A stretch of DNA of 64,000 nucleotides from Cranoglanis bouderius. Taxonomy: Eukaryota; Chordata; Actinopteri; Siluriformes; Cranoglanididae. Positions 23,035-40,600 of the stretch are shown here, one piece after another. Numbering within the stretch: position 1 is the first letter of the stretch; each line of letters opens with the position of its first letter. The position numbers and the translations under genes are program-made. Where the stretch lies: contig CM042548.1 of the NCBI GenBank assembly GCA_023630585.1, positions 9,541,027 to 9,605,026 of the forward strand, read 5' to 3'. The notes under the pieces were generated by a model, which was not told the DNA's origin, made no database searches, and worked only from the letters and a program-made list of their open reading frames with translations.

Positions 23035-24385
23035 GAGTTTTACACAAAGAATACAAATTCTTTTCATTCTTCATGCACAGGGAAAACAACAGGCAAAGTG
23101 AAACAAGTAGTAAAATGAGGGGTTTTTTTTTTTTTGGTTTGATTTAATTTAATTCCTACTATTCTTAGATTGTGATACTTTGCAGTTCTTCTTCTGGCAC
23201 TTCTGATGCTACAGTCCCCTCCATTGAGTCTCAAGCCTGAGTGAAGTATTATTCCCTGACAGTGTTGTGCTCTGCATTGTGTTAATCCCACAGAGATGCC
23301 GAAGATTCCCATGAGAAACCACTTATCAAAGATAATGAATGCACTGTAAAACATAATGGGCAGTGATAAACTGCACTCGGTGACACTTTTATTCAGAAGG
23401 GAATTCACAGCTCTGCACAGTGTCATCTGCACATCACATTAATCATTCTTAATTAGACATGATTTGTACACAGTGTAGTTAGAAGTATCACAAATCGGAG
23501 AGGTTTGTACAAATCACACAGTGTCATTATTATACAGTACATGCATGTACTATATAATAATGTCACCTATTTTCTGCATGTAGGATGATCATTTAGAAAT
23601 TCTCTTCAAGTGGACGTCTTCTGGACAGCACCACTGCAGCGGAGTAGAGTAAAGTAGGAGTCAAATACAAATCACTAAGTTTGATTTATAAACCTGCCCA
23701 CCTTTATATTCCAACAAACACACCTGAGCTATAAACAGACCATCATGCTGTCCTGATAATTAACTCCAACAAACACACTCATATACATGCATGTTAATTA
23801 GAGCAGCTGTCTTCAAAACATACTGTGATCTAGTCCCTTGGGTTTGGAATGATATTCCATGGACATTTAGTCCAGTTGCTTGGCTCTGGTAATGGCATTT
23901 AGGAAAACAAATGTAGGCCAGTCAGACAGTTCAGGTTTTGGGCGTTATAATATTCTAATTTCAAAGGCAAAATTTCTGTTATTTACAGAGTTTATTTATG
24001 GAATGTACCCTTAATTATTTATATTTATCTGCACAAGTTGGAGCACTTTTATGCTGTTTGGATTAAAAAGACCAATTTAATGAATTTATTTAACCTGGTC
24101 AGGGTTGGGGTGGATCAAACAGGGTCCCTGGAGCTGTGAGCACCACTGTGCCAGCCCCATGTTAATTCCCAGCTCATTAGTCAATTATGCATCTTAAAGC
24201 ATATTATTCAATAACTATGAATTATGTTATGCCCTAACTAAAATTAAACTAGGAAAACGTACTGAATGTAGTTCAGAAGTGATGATTTTTAACCAGGACC
24301 CACCAACAGTTCCCTGGAGTTTAATGGGTTAAAGTTGTACTCAGACAATGCTAAATATTATTTTGTCAAATGTACAACTTTGTGA
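23035..24385. other. Intergenic, unassigned, with a SINE fragment
   Basis: Mostly non-coding and unassigned. A subfamily-2 SINE fragment lies at 24095-24165 (AACCTGGTCAGGGTTGGGG). The stretch 24175-24330 resembles 5275-5420. Confidence 0.4.
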
Positions 24386-24708
24386 GGGGGGGCACGGTGA
24401 CTTAGTGGTTAGCACGTTTGCCTCACACCTTCAGGGTTGGGGCTCGATTCCCGACTCCGCCCTGTGTGCGCAGAGTTTGCATGTTCTCCCCATGCTTCAG
24501 ATACTCTGGTTTCCTCCCCCAGTCCAAAGGCATGATTGGCGTTTCCAAATTGTCCGTAGTGTGTGAATGGGTGTGCGATTGTGCGATGGGTTGGCACCCT
24601 GTCCAGGGTGTCCCCTGCCTTGTGCCCCAAGTCCCCTGGGATAGGCTCCAGGCCTCCCACGACCCTGTGTAGGATAAGCGGTACATAAAATGGATGGATG
24701 GATGGAGG
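24386..24708 (+). mobile_element. tRNA-derived SINE, Mermaid-like, subfamily 1, near full length
   Basis: This is the best-kept copy. It starts GGGGGGGCACGGTGACTTAG with an A box (GACTTAGTGGTTAGC) and a B box (GGGGCTCGATTCCCG), both polymerase III promoter parts of a tRNA-related head. The conserved body follows, and it ends in a (GGAT)n tail at 24690-24706. It is 323 bp long. Confidence 0.85.
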
Positions 24709-25029
24709 CAACTTTGTGCTCACTGCAGTTTGTGCTCAGATGCACATGAAAAAAATAATGGTGATAGTATAGACTCCATTCAGTGAATTGCTGTATAGAG
24801 GACGAGGTACACGGTCATTTGCTATAGACATTTTCATTTCTAAAGCATTGCTCACCCTCAAAGGTGCTGAAACATCACCTGCCAGTTCAGGAACAGTGTG
24901 CCTCTGTGGAAATAACCCCTAATAATTGCAGGGCTGGTTTTCTCTAGACATAAGCATGGCGTGTCTACACACAGCTACATAGGCAGATGTAATACATATA
25001 TAGATTTGACTGGGGTGTGATCAGTTATG

Positions 25030-25033
<4 letters not shown>

Positions 25034-25109
<76 letters not shown>
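25034..25109. repeat. (TA)n microsatellite at the LINE 5' edge
   Basis: A pure TA run of about 75 bases that abuts the 5' end of the LINE. Confidence 0.95.
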
Positions 25110-29727
<4,618 letters not shown>

Positions 29728-30072
29728 CAGGGTTTCCCCAAAGTCTCCATACATTGGGGAAATTAACACTTTTTAGCAAAATGTCTTCTTTCATATAACC
29801 TTTAAGAATGCCTTTGACAAAAGAAGAACGTATTGAAATTATTCTCATGGCTGAATCGGGAAGCTGTCGCAAGGTTGTGATGGACTTTAACAGGAAACAT
29901 GGCAAGTACATCACACACGACACTATTGCCAAACTTATTAACAAATTCAAATAAGACTGGAAGTGTTGCGGACCAACCGAGAAGTGGACGTCCATGAACA
30001 TCCACTGACAAAGCACCAACGTGGTGCTGACATACATAGTCCACTATGTATGGAGACTTTTGGGACACTCTG
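29728..30072 (+). mobile_element. Mariner/IS630-like MITE with a transposase N-terminal remnant
   Basis: TA borders CAGGGTTTCCCCAAAGTC on the left, and the inverse of CAGAGTGTCCCAAAAGTC on the right (ends 30072). In between, the plus strand reads MPLTKEERIEIILMAESGS and then MDFNRKHGKYITHDTIAKL, a helix-turn-helix start, before a stop. It is the same family as 1690-2309. At 345 bp it is an internally deleted copy. Confidence 0.75.
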
Positions 30073-30074
30073 TA

Positions 30075-31227
30075 TTGTGATGAATTGGAAAATACTATAT
30101 ATACTATGATGTGTGAATATGCACGTATACTGTACATAGAGGTTTAATATTATTATTGGTACAGACCAAACTAAAATTGTAAAGAATAGCAATTTAATGT
30201 AAATTTGCATGGAACGTGTTAACTGGTCACTCTCAAATCCTAATGGGACTCTAAATGAGTGCTTGAAGGGTAAACCCTATAGATAAAAGACCCATAGTGC
30301 TAGTATTAACTGTAAAACATAAATAGATATTGTACTACAAATGCCTAATTAGAGCAAGAAAGATTTTGGCCATTTCTGATTAGATCTAACTCCTTCCAAT
30401 AAAGAAATTCTTAACATTTCTCAATTTATTCACGTAAAATAAACATAATATACTGTATGGTGTTCAGAAACGTTTGCTTGGCAGTCTATATTTAAACTTC
30501 AAAGTACTTAAAAGGTGACAAAGAGATGTCAATTCTTACTTTAGGTTTTTATGGACATTGTCATACTTTTGTTCTTTAATGCATTTAAATCCATTTAAAC
30601 AGGTCAGCCTGCTGTTCACAGGTTACCTGCTACTACTCTAAAACGGCTCCATCAGTTGAGCCTAAAAGAAGATCCCTTGTTACCAGGCAACCAAACACAC
30701 CATGAAACATGGTGAAGGAAAAGTGTACTAATTGCCTCCTGAAACGGTGGTATGATGGAACAAACTTAATAGTACCGCAAATTGACATTAGCTGCAACTG
30801 AGAGGCAAATGCAAGCTGCTCGGGCAAAAGGGACTGAGAAAGGCAATAAATCTTGGGCAGGACAAATATTATAAACATCTCAGTGGGATTATTATGGGCC
30901 ACAATGTGTACCTAATTCTTATTGACCCCCAAAACAACCCCAATGAAACAGACAGGGAAAAGAATGCCCAAGTATCCATAATTAAATCTCTAATCCACTT
31001 CAACCTGTAATGATGCATCTCATAATGGGCCAGCTGTGTTAATAAGACTGTCCAGCAATATTCACAATCCTAGAATCATGGAGCAAACAGTTGCTGTGGC
31101 CATATTATCATCATTTCAACAGTATGGCCTGATGTACAAAGCTGAGGATCAGTTATTTATTTTCCTTTATAGCAGCACTATTCAATTTATTACTTTGATC
31201 TGCAAAAGATAAAGATTCTGTGTGAGG
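30075..31227. other. Intergenic, unassigned
   Basis: Non-coding, AT-rich. No recognisable element or exon. Confidence 0.35.
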
Positions 31228-31258
31228 CATCTCTAAATTTTCCATAGTGTGTGAATGG

Positions 31259-31341
<83 letters not shown>

Positions 31342-31540
31342 TTATTGTGCCCTGTGATGGTTTGCACCCTGTCCAGGGTGTCCTGCCTTGTGCCCCGAGT
31401 CCCCTGGGATAGGCTCCAGGCTCCCCATGACCCTGTATACGATAAGTGGTACAAAAAATGGATGGATGGATGGGCGGATGGATGGGCGGATGGATGGGCG
31501 GATGGATGGGCGGATGGATGGGCGGATGGATGGATTCTGT
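31228..31540 (+). mobile_element. Truncated Mermaid-like SINE expanded by (TG)n and a GGAT/GGGC minisatellite
   Basis: The SINE lacks its tRNA-like head. A (TG)n run of about 80 bases (31259-31338) sits where the GTGTGTGAAT word of the SINE body is, so the microsatellite grew from the element. The tail (31460-31530) has become a 12-bp array of GATGGATGGGCG, about five units. The middle (CCCTGTCCAGGGTGTCC) is normal for subfamily 1. Confidence 0.8.
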
Positions 31541-32415
31541 GTGAAATGCATGTTCTGCAAACAACAAGAAAAATGCAAAACAGCTAATTAGAACCACAGT
31601 TGACTTCCTCAGCTTTTCTCCCCTGCTTTTCCTGCCAATTAATATGGCTCCTATTAATCAAAGCATATTTTGCTAAATCTTATCTTATGCTCTCGTGCAG
31701 TATAGAAAAAGAAAGTTCAACTATTTGAATGTTCAGCTCATTCTTTAAATGTGTGCAATACTATTTTGACAACGTATTGGTACCATAGAGCTGTTTTTAA
31801 TTTATGAATGTTCCATTAATTGCTCAAGTTGATATTATTAATAGATCTATTTGTTTATTTAGGTTATTAGTTACTGATATTTGCATTAAATCCATTCCAT
31901 TTAATTGACCAGTCAAATAGGATAATAACTATGAGAACCCAATAATAAATATAATTACTGTTTAATTAACTACCATAATGATAAGTTTTGATTTCCACCA
32001 GTTTCAAAAATGCAAAATAAAAATTCACTTTGAGAACCTTGGACAGAAATTATCCAATATATTTTTGAAAGAACAAACTGATCTTTTCTAAACTCATTGG
32101 CACGTGTATACTAAAAATGTGTGTAAATGTAATTTATACTTATCATTTTTAATTCTAATGTTTTCTCTTTTACTGAATAAAAATGATTTTAATGATTGTG
32201 CTTGTCCACGTTGTTGCGCGTTTGAAAAATGGTCTTGTTTTAGCAAATACTGCCATCTGGTGTTGAAATTCAGGATATTGGCGTTTATAACGGTCATGTA
32301 GGATACTTAAACAGCATATAAGGCAAGACACTACAGGTAGAAATGAATATTTATATATTTAAGAATATTTTAAACTCGTTTTTCTCAAAACAATTGTATA
32401 TAAATATAAATATAT
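31541..32415. other. Intergenic, unassigned
   Basis: Non-coding AT-rich sequence, no bounded repeat recognised. Confidence 0.35.
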
Positions 32416-33371
32416 ATTCACTGATCAGCCATAACATTAAAACCATATGCCTAATATTGTGTAGGTCCCCCTTGTGAACCCAAAACAGCTCTGACCCGTC
32501 AAGGCATGGACTCCACAAGACATCTGAAGGTGTGCTGTGGTATCTGGCACCAAGATGTTAGCAGCAGATCCTTTAAGTCATGTAAGTTGTGAGGTAGGGT
32601 CTCCATGGATCAGACTTGTTTGTCCAGCACATCCCACAGATCCCACAAATTTGGAGGCCAAATCAACACCTTGAACACCTTGTCATGTTCCTCAAACTAT
32701 TCCTGAACAATTTTTGCAGTGTGGCAGGGTACATTATCCTGCTGAAAGAGGCCACTGCCATTAGGGAGCACCGTTGCCATGAAGGGGTGTTCTTGGTCTG
32801 CAACAATGTTTAGGTAGGTGGTACGTGTCACAGTAACATCCACATGAATGCCAGGATCCAAGGTTTCCCAGCTTAACATTGCACAGAGCATCACACTGCC
32901 TCCGCCGGCTTGCCTTCTTTCCATAGTGTATCCTGGTGCCATCTCTTCCCCAGGTAAGCGGCGCACACATACCCGGCCATCCATTTCAGCAATTTGTGCT
33001 ACAGTAGCACTTCTGTGGGATTGGACCAGACAGGCTAGCATTCGGTCCACACACACATCAATGAGCCTTGGGTGCCCATAACCCTTCCTTCCTTGGACCA
33101 TTTTTGGTAGGTACTAACCACTGCATACCAGGAACACCCCACAAGACCTGCCTTTTTGGAGATGTTCTGACCCAGTCGTCTAACCATCATGATTTGGCCC
33201 TTGTCAAAGTCGCTCAGATCTGTACGCTTGCCCATTTTTCCATCTTCCAACACATCAACTTCAAGAACTGACTGTTCACTTGCTGCCTAATATATCCACC
33301 CATTTACCACTGTAACCAGATAATCAATGTTAACTTCACCTGTCGGTGGTTTTAATGTTATGGCTGATATC

Positions 33372-33374
<3 letters not shown>
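32416..33374 (-). mobile_element. Tc1-like transposon with decayed, shortened transposase
   Basis: The inverted ends contain GATCAGCCATAACATTAAAAC on the left and its near inverse on the right (GTTTTAATGTTATGGCTGAT). On the minus strand a start at 33253 gives [22 protein letters not shown], with a helix-turn-helix. The 32697-33101 frame continues with GGGSVMLCAMLSWE and FQQDNVPCHTAKIVQE (second catalytic Asp). The first catalytic Asp and the C-terminal Glu regions are deleted or broken. Length is 0.96 kb against about 1.5 kb for complete relatives. Confidence 0.85.

Positions 33375-33428
<54 letters not shown>
33375..33428. repeat. (TG)n microsatellite
   Basis: About 27 TG units at the right end of the Tc1-like element, upstream of the jam3 promoter. 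Confidence 0.95.
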
Positions 33429-33430
<2 letters not shown>

Positions 33431-33529
33431 AAACTGTAGTCGGTTTGAAATCCAAACGGCTCCACTTTGGACATATTATGTCACTATATATGGTAAATAA
33501 GTCATTATCTAGTCATTATTCAATTACGT

Positions 33530-33707
33530 ATGTAGTTCACCTGTAGAGGGAACACGCAGGCACGCGCAGCATATACCGGAAGTGGACTCGCTGCGACCTC
33601 TTCCGCGAGAACGTATTTGTAGCCATGGCAACTGAGCGGCGGCAGCATCCTCCCGTTCGTTCACCCCTGCGCGCGGACAGCTGAGCTTAGCTAAATGTGC
33701 TTCCAAA
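33530..33707 (+). promoter_or_regulatory. jam3: jam3 promoter / 5'UTR with ETS, RFX X-box and YY1-like sites and a uORF
   Basis: This is a CpG-rich patch just before the jam3 start. ACCGGAAGTG at 33575-33584 fits the ETS consensus. GTAGCC-AT-GGCAAC at 33619-33632 fits the RFX X-box consensus (GTNRCC, spacer, RGYAAC). AAAATGGCGAC across the jam3 start codon (from 33705) fits YY1. An upstream ATG at 33625, inside the X-box, opens a 19-codon frame that stops at 33682-33684, 23 bases before the jam3 ATG. No TATA box is seen. Function of these sites is inference from motifs. Confidence 0.6.
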
Positions 33708-34584
33708 ATGGCGACTGGACGTCAAACATTTGTAACGGTGCTGTTCTACTCGCTTTGTAAGTATACGTTTACTTAATAACCCGCTAAAGTGTTCTCGTGA
33801 AGGGTCTTATGGAGGAAATTATTGACGTGGACGTTACGGAATGAAGCCGTGTGACAGGCTGTAGGGGAGTTTCGCATAGGCTGCCTTATCTTAGCTATAT
33901 AACGGCACCTTTTTTTTTTCCTAAGTGAATCATCATGTTCGTCTCGTCGAGAGAGCCAGAGTGTGTTTTTACATGTATGTGAATGCTTGTTGTAAATGTT
34001 GTCAATGTTATAAAACATTTGTCTGAAATTTGACCCTGAGCCCAGAAGGGAACAGTAACATTACACTGCTCCTTATACATGCCATTCTCTTTATATTACA
34101 CACACTGTATATCTGTGTAGCTGGGTAAGGGGGTAAATCCAGAATAGGGATTAGTCATGTTGTGACTGTGATTTCGCAATGACACTGTCACTAGAGGGTT
34201 CAACTTTAAAACAGTTGTAAGTTTAAAAAAAAGGTCCCTGTTGAAAAACAACAACAGCAACAAAAAAAAACAATAGAAACCCTCATAGAATTTGTAATGG
34301 TTTTAATGGAAACTGTAATGGTCCCTACTGGCAATTTGTTGCCTTCTATTAGTGACATGTTATGTCTAGTGGATACCATTACAGCTTTGAAATTTGATGG
34401 TTTTAATGGTTAACAGCTGATGGTTTGTAATGGTATTTGTTGTGGAAACCATTAGAATTTCTGTCATGGTTTGTATTGGGGTTTTTTTTTCCAGCAGGGG
34501 TGTAGGCTTTATTAAGAAAGAAAAAAAAATCTATGTGTTGTAAACAAGAACATGCTATTCATGTCACACCCCAGTTCTTTTAAT

Positions 34585-34636
<52 letters not shown>

Positions 34637-37600
34637 GAATATCAAACTGTTCTACTGCTCTTTAGCCAGCACTAGTGTTTGTGAAGTGACACAAATCCTG
34701 TTGGAGGTTTATACCCGGTTGTGTAAGGAAAACAGAAAGATATTTTAGATACGCTCTTGTCTGTCTTTAAACATTTCAGTACTTCAGTTGTCTAAATAGC
34801 ACTGGAAATGTTTTAATTTTCCCAACTAGACACTAGAGCAGCTGAGACTGCTGGAGTTATGAAAACATTTGGCATCAGATGTTTGTGATGTATCTCAGCT
34901 AATGAAAACCGGAGAGATCCCCCCCCCCCCCCCCTGCAGTGTAGAAGGCATTATACTAAAGCCCAGGAAACATCCCAGTTTGATTATATAGTAGATTAAA
35001 AGTCTGAGCTGAATCATTGGAAAATCAGCAATTAAAATGTTAAAGCGTTAGCTCTGACCCAGTTCCAGTTAGTATCTGACCTTTTGTCTTCCTTTCCTGG
35101 AAGTTTTTTTTTCCCCCCACCTCCGTAAAGAAGGTTCCTAAAGAGAAAGCTTTCCTTAATGTGGATGAGCGCGACTAACCCAGACGTGGAGGACAAGCAC
35201 GAGCAGGCCACTACAAGGCTTTTTGAAAGGACATAATGTGGTGTATCGTGTGGCCTTTCTAACGGTTCGGTGTCAGCAGCGGATGTAAAAATAGCCCAGG
35301 ATGCATGGCTGATGGGAAAGTCCAGCAAACGTCAGCTGAGACCTTCGAGTTCCATCAGTTACAGCTGGGATAACATGACTGTTTGTCTTGGCTTGCCATG
35401 GACTAAACCTTTAAAGGAATGTTAGTTTTTGAAAAGGCAACAGGGCATCTTTTTATTAAGAGGAACAAGGAGGTTAGAGACAAAGCCGTAACACTGTTGG
35501 TTTGCTGAATCTCATGATTTTGTCCTATACAGTTGAGTTCATAAATTTACATTTTGTTTTTATTTAGTATGGCCCTAAATAAGCTATTTCACAAGACACA
35601 ATAATAACTGAATTTACACAAATGAAGCAGTTCAAAAGTTTACACATGCTTGATTCTTAATACTGTGTGTTGTTACCTGGATGATCAACGACTGTTTTTA
35701 TGTTGTTCATAAAAAAAAATTTAAAAAGTGATAGTTGTTCATGAGTCCCTTGTTTGTCCTGAGCAGTCAAACTGCCCACTGTTCTTCAGAAAAATCCTTC
35801 AGGTCCTGGACATTCTTTGTTTTTCCTGCATATTTGACCCCTTTCCAACAGCGGCTATATGATGTTGAGATCCATCTTTTCACACTCAGGACAACTAAGG
35901 GACTCGAACACAACTATTACAAAAGGTGCAATCATTCACTGATGCTCAAGGAGGAGCCAGGGGGGTGTAAACTTTTGAACAGGATGATTTACTGTAGTAC
36001 TGCCCTTCAGAAGCTACATAAGATATTTACCTGTTTCCCAGAAGACAAAATAATATGCTGTTATAGGAAAATAATCAACAACAGGGTGGTGTGATTCCAC
36101 CACCTCCGTGAAGTTGGCACCCCATAAAACGAAATAATCTCCAAAACTATGCCATTCGTTTGTGCAGATTTGTGTCGTAAAAATGAACCTTTGTGCTCGG
36201 TTTGTGCCTTTAAAACAAACATTGTATCTATTTTCCTTTCGCAGATATAACAAATATAATTCAGGAGCTGTGACATCACTCTACACCCCATTTCGTCTAA
36301 ATCGCACAAAACCAGTGCCGATCGTTTGTGCTGTTTATGCCGATTTATGCCATAAAAATTAACATCCCCTCCTTTAGAAATAACAAATATAATTCGGGAG
36401 CTGTGACGTCACTCTCCACCTCACCTCATCTAAATCGCACCAAACCGGTGTCGTTCGTCTGTGCTTGATTTGTGTCGGTTTGTGCCGTTGAAAGAGACAC
36501 TGTAACTATGATCCCTTCTTAAACATGACAGAAAAACTTTTTAAGTACAGTTACATAACTGTCCACCCCTTATGGTCCAGATCATTGCAAAACTGTGCCG
36601 TCCATTTGTGCCGGTTTGTGCCGTTCCGACGAACATTGTATCTTTTTCCCCTCCTTAGAAATAACTCATTGGATTCGTTAAAATAGGTTTGAGGCAAACA
36701 GAACAAAATTCTCGTGATAAAACATTAAAGCAATTTCAGGTTTGTTTAGTTTTTAGTGAAAATGTGTGATCTCAGTGACTTTAACCCTGGCATGGGTGTT
36801 GGTATCAGATGGGCTGCTCTGAGTATTTCAGAAACTGCTGATCTCCTGGGATTTTCACACACAGAAGTTTACACAGAAGTCTACAGTAACTCAAATAATC
36901 ACTATTTACAACCGTGGTGAGCAGAAAAGCATCTCAGCATGCACAAAACATCGAACCTTGAGGTGGATGGGCTTCAACAGGAGAAGAGCACATCAGGTTC
37001 CGCTCCTGTCAGCCAAGAACAAGAATCTGAGGCTACCACTGGTCTTTTTCCAGTCTTCAGCTGAACAGTTTCATGAGTCTGTGCCCATGATAGCCTCAGA
37101 TTCTTTTGAACCTTGAACCATAACTGAACTTCTTGATCTGTATCTGCATGATTTGATGCATTTAAAATAAAATATTACTTATTACTAATTTTGGTAGGTT
37201 AAAAATGATTTCTTGTAAATACATACAGTATGTACATATATGCAACATAAATAATATTTGTAACCTTTCACTATATTTTAACGTGAGTGTATTTAATTTA
37301 ATTTAATTTTTTAAAATAATTTAGGAACTAATTTCTGTATTAATTGTCAAGTAAAGTGAGTTTTTGTGTATTTAAAGCTGATTATTTCTTTATAAAGTGT
37401 TAATTAATGAGGAACTGATTTATTAATGTCATTAAAATGTATACATTGTATAGGCCACGGGACTGATTAATCTCATCAGGACGCTGCCTGGGAATGCTGC
37501 ATTTTTAGAAAACATTTGTGCTCCTTAAGAATTTGTCCAACTTGGAAGGCAACATAAGGACAGCTGTCTTTCAAGGTCCTTTATTTGGCTAATTTTGAAT

Positions 37601-40600
37601 ACGGCATTGTTTGTACCTGTTTTGGAGAAGGAAAATCCATAATACCAGTAGAAAAAATGAAAAAAAGGAACATTAGGATAATTTTTTAAGCCACGATAAA
37701 AGATTACAGCTTTAAATACTATGACAAGACATATACCACTCAGGATAAAAGCTGTCCGTGAGTTTGTGCTGGTTGAGATTATAATAAATAATTGAGAACA
37801 ATATTATTAAATTGTGGGATGAATGGATCACATTAATATCAACTAATAATATATGATGTTAAAATATATAAATAATGATCTCAAAAAACTAAAACAAATG
37901 TACAATACTGCTGCTCTTCTCTCTGTACTGGGTTTCTTTATTACCAGCCTTCAGACTATATGATAATAAGAAACATGCCATTGAGTCATGCAGGTATTAA
38001 CAACGAATGCTAGCATGGCATAGTTTTTTTTCTTGCCCTTTTCAGAATTTGCTTAATTACACATTAATGCCAAATTGTCTTCAGTGTTCTGCATGAGTGG
38101 TGTTGTTCAAACACTTATTTTCCAAAACATTAAATGTTACAGAGAACAGCTGCATGATAATACTGGCAGAGCAGAACATTTAGACACCACTGAGCTACTG
38201 TACTACGCTAAAATAAGGGTGCCAATAATTGTCGAGCTGACTATGTACTGTACGTATAAACAGTAAAGTTTATACTGAAGTGTCTTATGTCAGTTTGCAT
38301 GTTCTCCTTGCAGGTTTCCTCTGGGCACTCCGGTTTCCTCCCCCAGTCCACAGACATGCATTGTAGGCTGATTGGCATTTCCGATTTGTCCGTAGTGTGT
38401 GAATGTGTGTGCAACGGGTTGGCACCCCAGTCCAGGGTGTCCCCTGCCTTGTGCTCTGAGGATATCCCTTGGATAGGCTCCAGGCTCCCCCGCGACCCTG
38501 TGTAGGATAAGCGGTATGGAAACTGGTTGGATGGTCGTATGTGAGATTCGTCTGCTGGTTGCCGGGTTGTGGTGGAGCTCCAGACCCAAGCTTGAGCGTC
38601 AGATTTCCTTTGGCCTTGATCCCCCATGTGTGATACATGTCTGTGTGTCTGGTGTAGCACCTGATTGTGTTCCTTTTGTCGACGGCAGACAGTTTGGGAC
38701 CATCATTCAGCTGTTTCAGGTCTACTCAGTCCTCTGTTCTGTGATTTGTCTGTGTTTGATTTGTGTGGTGCGATGCTTGGATCCATGGCGCAGCTTTCAG
38801 AGCAATGTTTGTACCCAGTGGCGCTGTGTGCCAGGTCAGCGTAGACCTTCAGTGAGACTGTGATCAGCTATGCCACTGAAATTACATCACGGCAGATTTT
38901 GAAGGACTCTGTCTGTCTGATCATTTTTTAATCATTATTTTGTATTTCTGTCTGTTTCTCATAATTGTGAAGTGAGTCTGGGTGTGAGATACTCATCCAC
39001 CAAATCATCAATTTCAAAGACCCGCTCTTTAATAAGCTCAGACTCACACGGTCCATTCTTTGGCCCATTCTAGTTTGGAGTTTATTTATATTCCGACCCT
39101 TAAAGAAAATGAACCCTCTTTGGCTGCTCTTTTCTTTTTAAGTACTTTATTTTAATCATCGGTCATGTGGGTTTACTGTTATCCATGTTACTTTTATCCA
39201 CTTATCTAGCTCCAGTTAAAAACAGTTCGGACCTAACTGATCTGGTTCCAAATTCAGACCCACGCACCAATAACATTTCTGAATTTTTTTCTGTGACTTT
39301 ACATTCATTTTCTTCTGTTCTATTGCATTTGACAGCGTAATGATGTAATCATTCACCAAAATCTACTTAAATCTATCTGTCACAAATTTGAATGAGAACT
39401 GAATATTTTCAGATCATTTATAAAATCCAAACAACTTGTAGAAAATCGATTATTACCTGCCGTACAATGAAAGTGTTCAGGAGGGGAAAGTATTTTTAAT
39501 CATTGTGAAAACAGGAACAGTTAAACCATGTAAAATTTGATCTCTTCAACTGAAATGCTGTATGTTCACTGTGAGCTTTGTGAGAATGACCCTGTAGGCA
39601 TCGCGACCACTAAGAGAATGATTTTGCACTGTTGTGACACAGGTTGTTTCCTGGTTTTTCATTTTATGTCTGACAGACTTTCTTCCCCATGATTGATGTA
39701 TGAGAGATCACCGTATATACTCTGTGGTTGGTCCAAGATGTTAAAACCTGAAAGTAAAAGGCAAAAACGAAAGAAAATACCTGCAGTCTATGGTTTCCCG
39801 TGTCATTTTCATCCAGACTCATACCAGAAAAGTCATGTAGTTAGTTTCATTCCTGTTCAAAAAATAGCTCATGACAGCCTGTTGGATGGTTCAGAGGGTC
39901 ACCGAGTAACAGCACACTTAGAACATAAGCTGCCCTAAATCTGTCTGTATGTTTATCATGGTGAACAAAACAGAACACAACAGAAGCACAGACATGTTCA
40001 CTAACCTCCGTGAGACCAGAGGTAAAGATCAGGAGCTTGTTCAGTCACAGTATCGAAGAAATAAATATTTGATTACCTTCTCCAGTGTATTGAACATTCA
40101 TCCACATATTTCATTTGTAAAATGACTTTATGAATTAAAGTTGGGCTCTGAACCCATTGAGTCAGGCGTGGCCTTATTTCCGTAGCCCAGAGGCTTTTGT
40201 AAATTGGCCAGTAGAGCCTACCAGCTGGCAGTCTTTTAGGGGATTTGGTTTATGTTGTGTCTGACATTGTCCTAGAATTGTTGGTTGTGCACTTTGATGT
40301 ATTAGAGCGAGTTTTGTTTGGAACTGGTTGAGTCCTGTTTCTCTGTCCTGTTTGTCCTTCTTACAATGTTAGAAGTCGTCTAGAATTAAACCTACTACCT
40401 ACTACCTGTCCTGAAATATATTTTGTCTACAACAGACACTGAGCAGACTGACTGGATTAACACCAACCTTGTTTACACCTGTGTGTCATGGACAATCTTT
40501 TTCTGCCACTGGTGCCATCAGTACTCCATCAACACCCCACTTATGACAGAAACTATTACCTCCCTGTTCTCATACCAGACAGTGGTCCAGGAATTGACCA

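Noticed and set aside
24386..24460. tRNA gene (A and B boxes present)
   Set aside because: The head has polymerase III boxes but no cloverleaf with an intact acceptor stem, and it continues into the SINE body.
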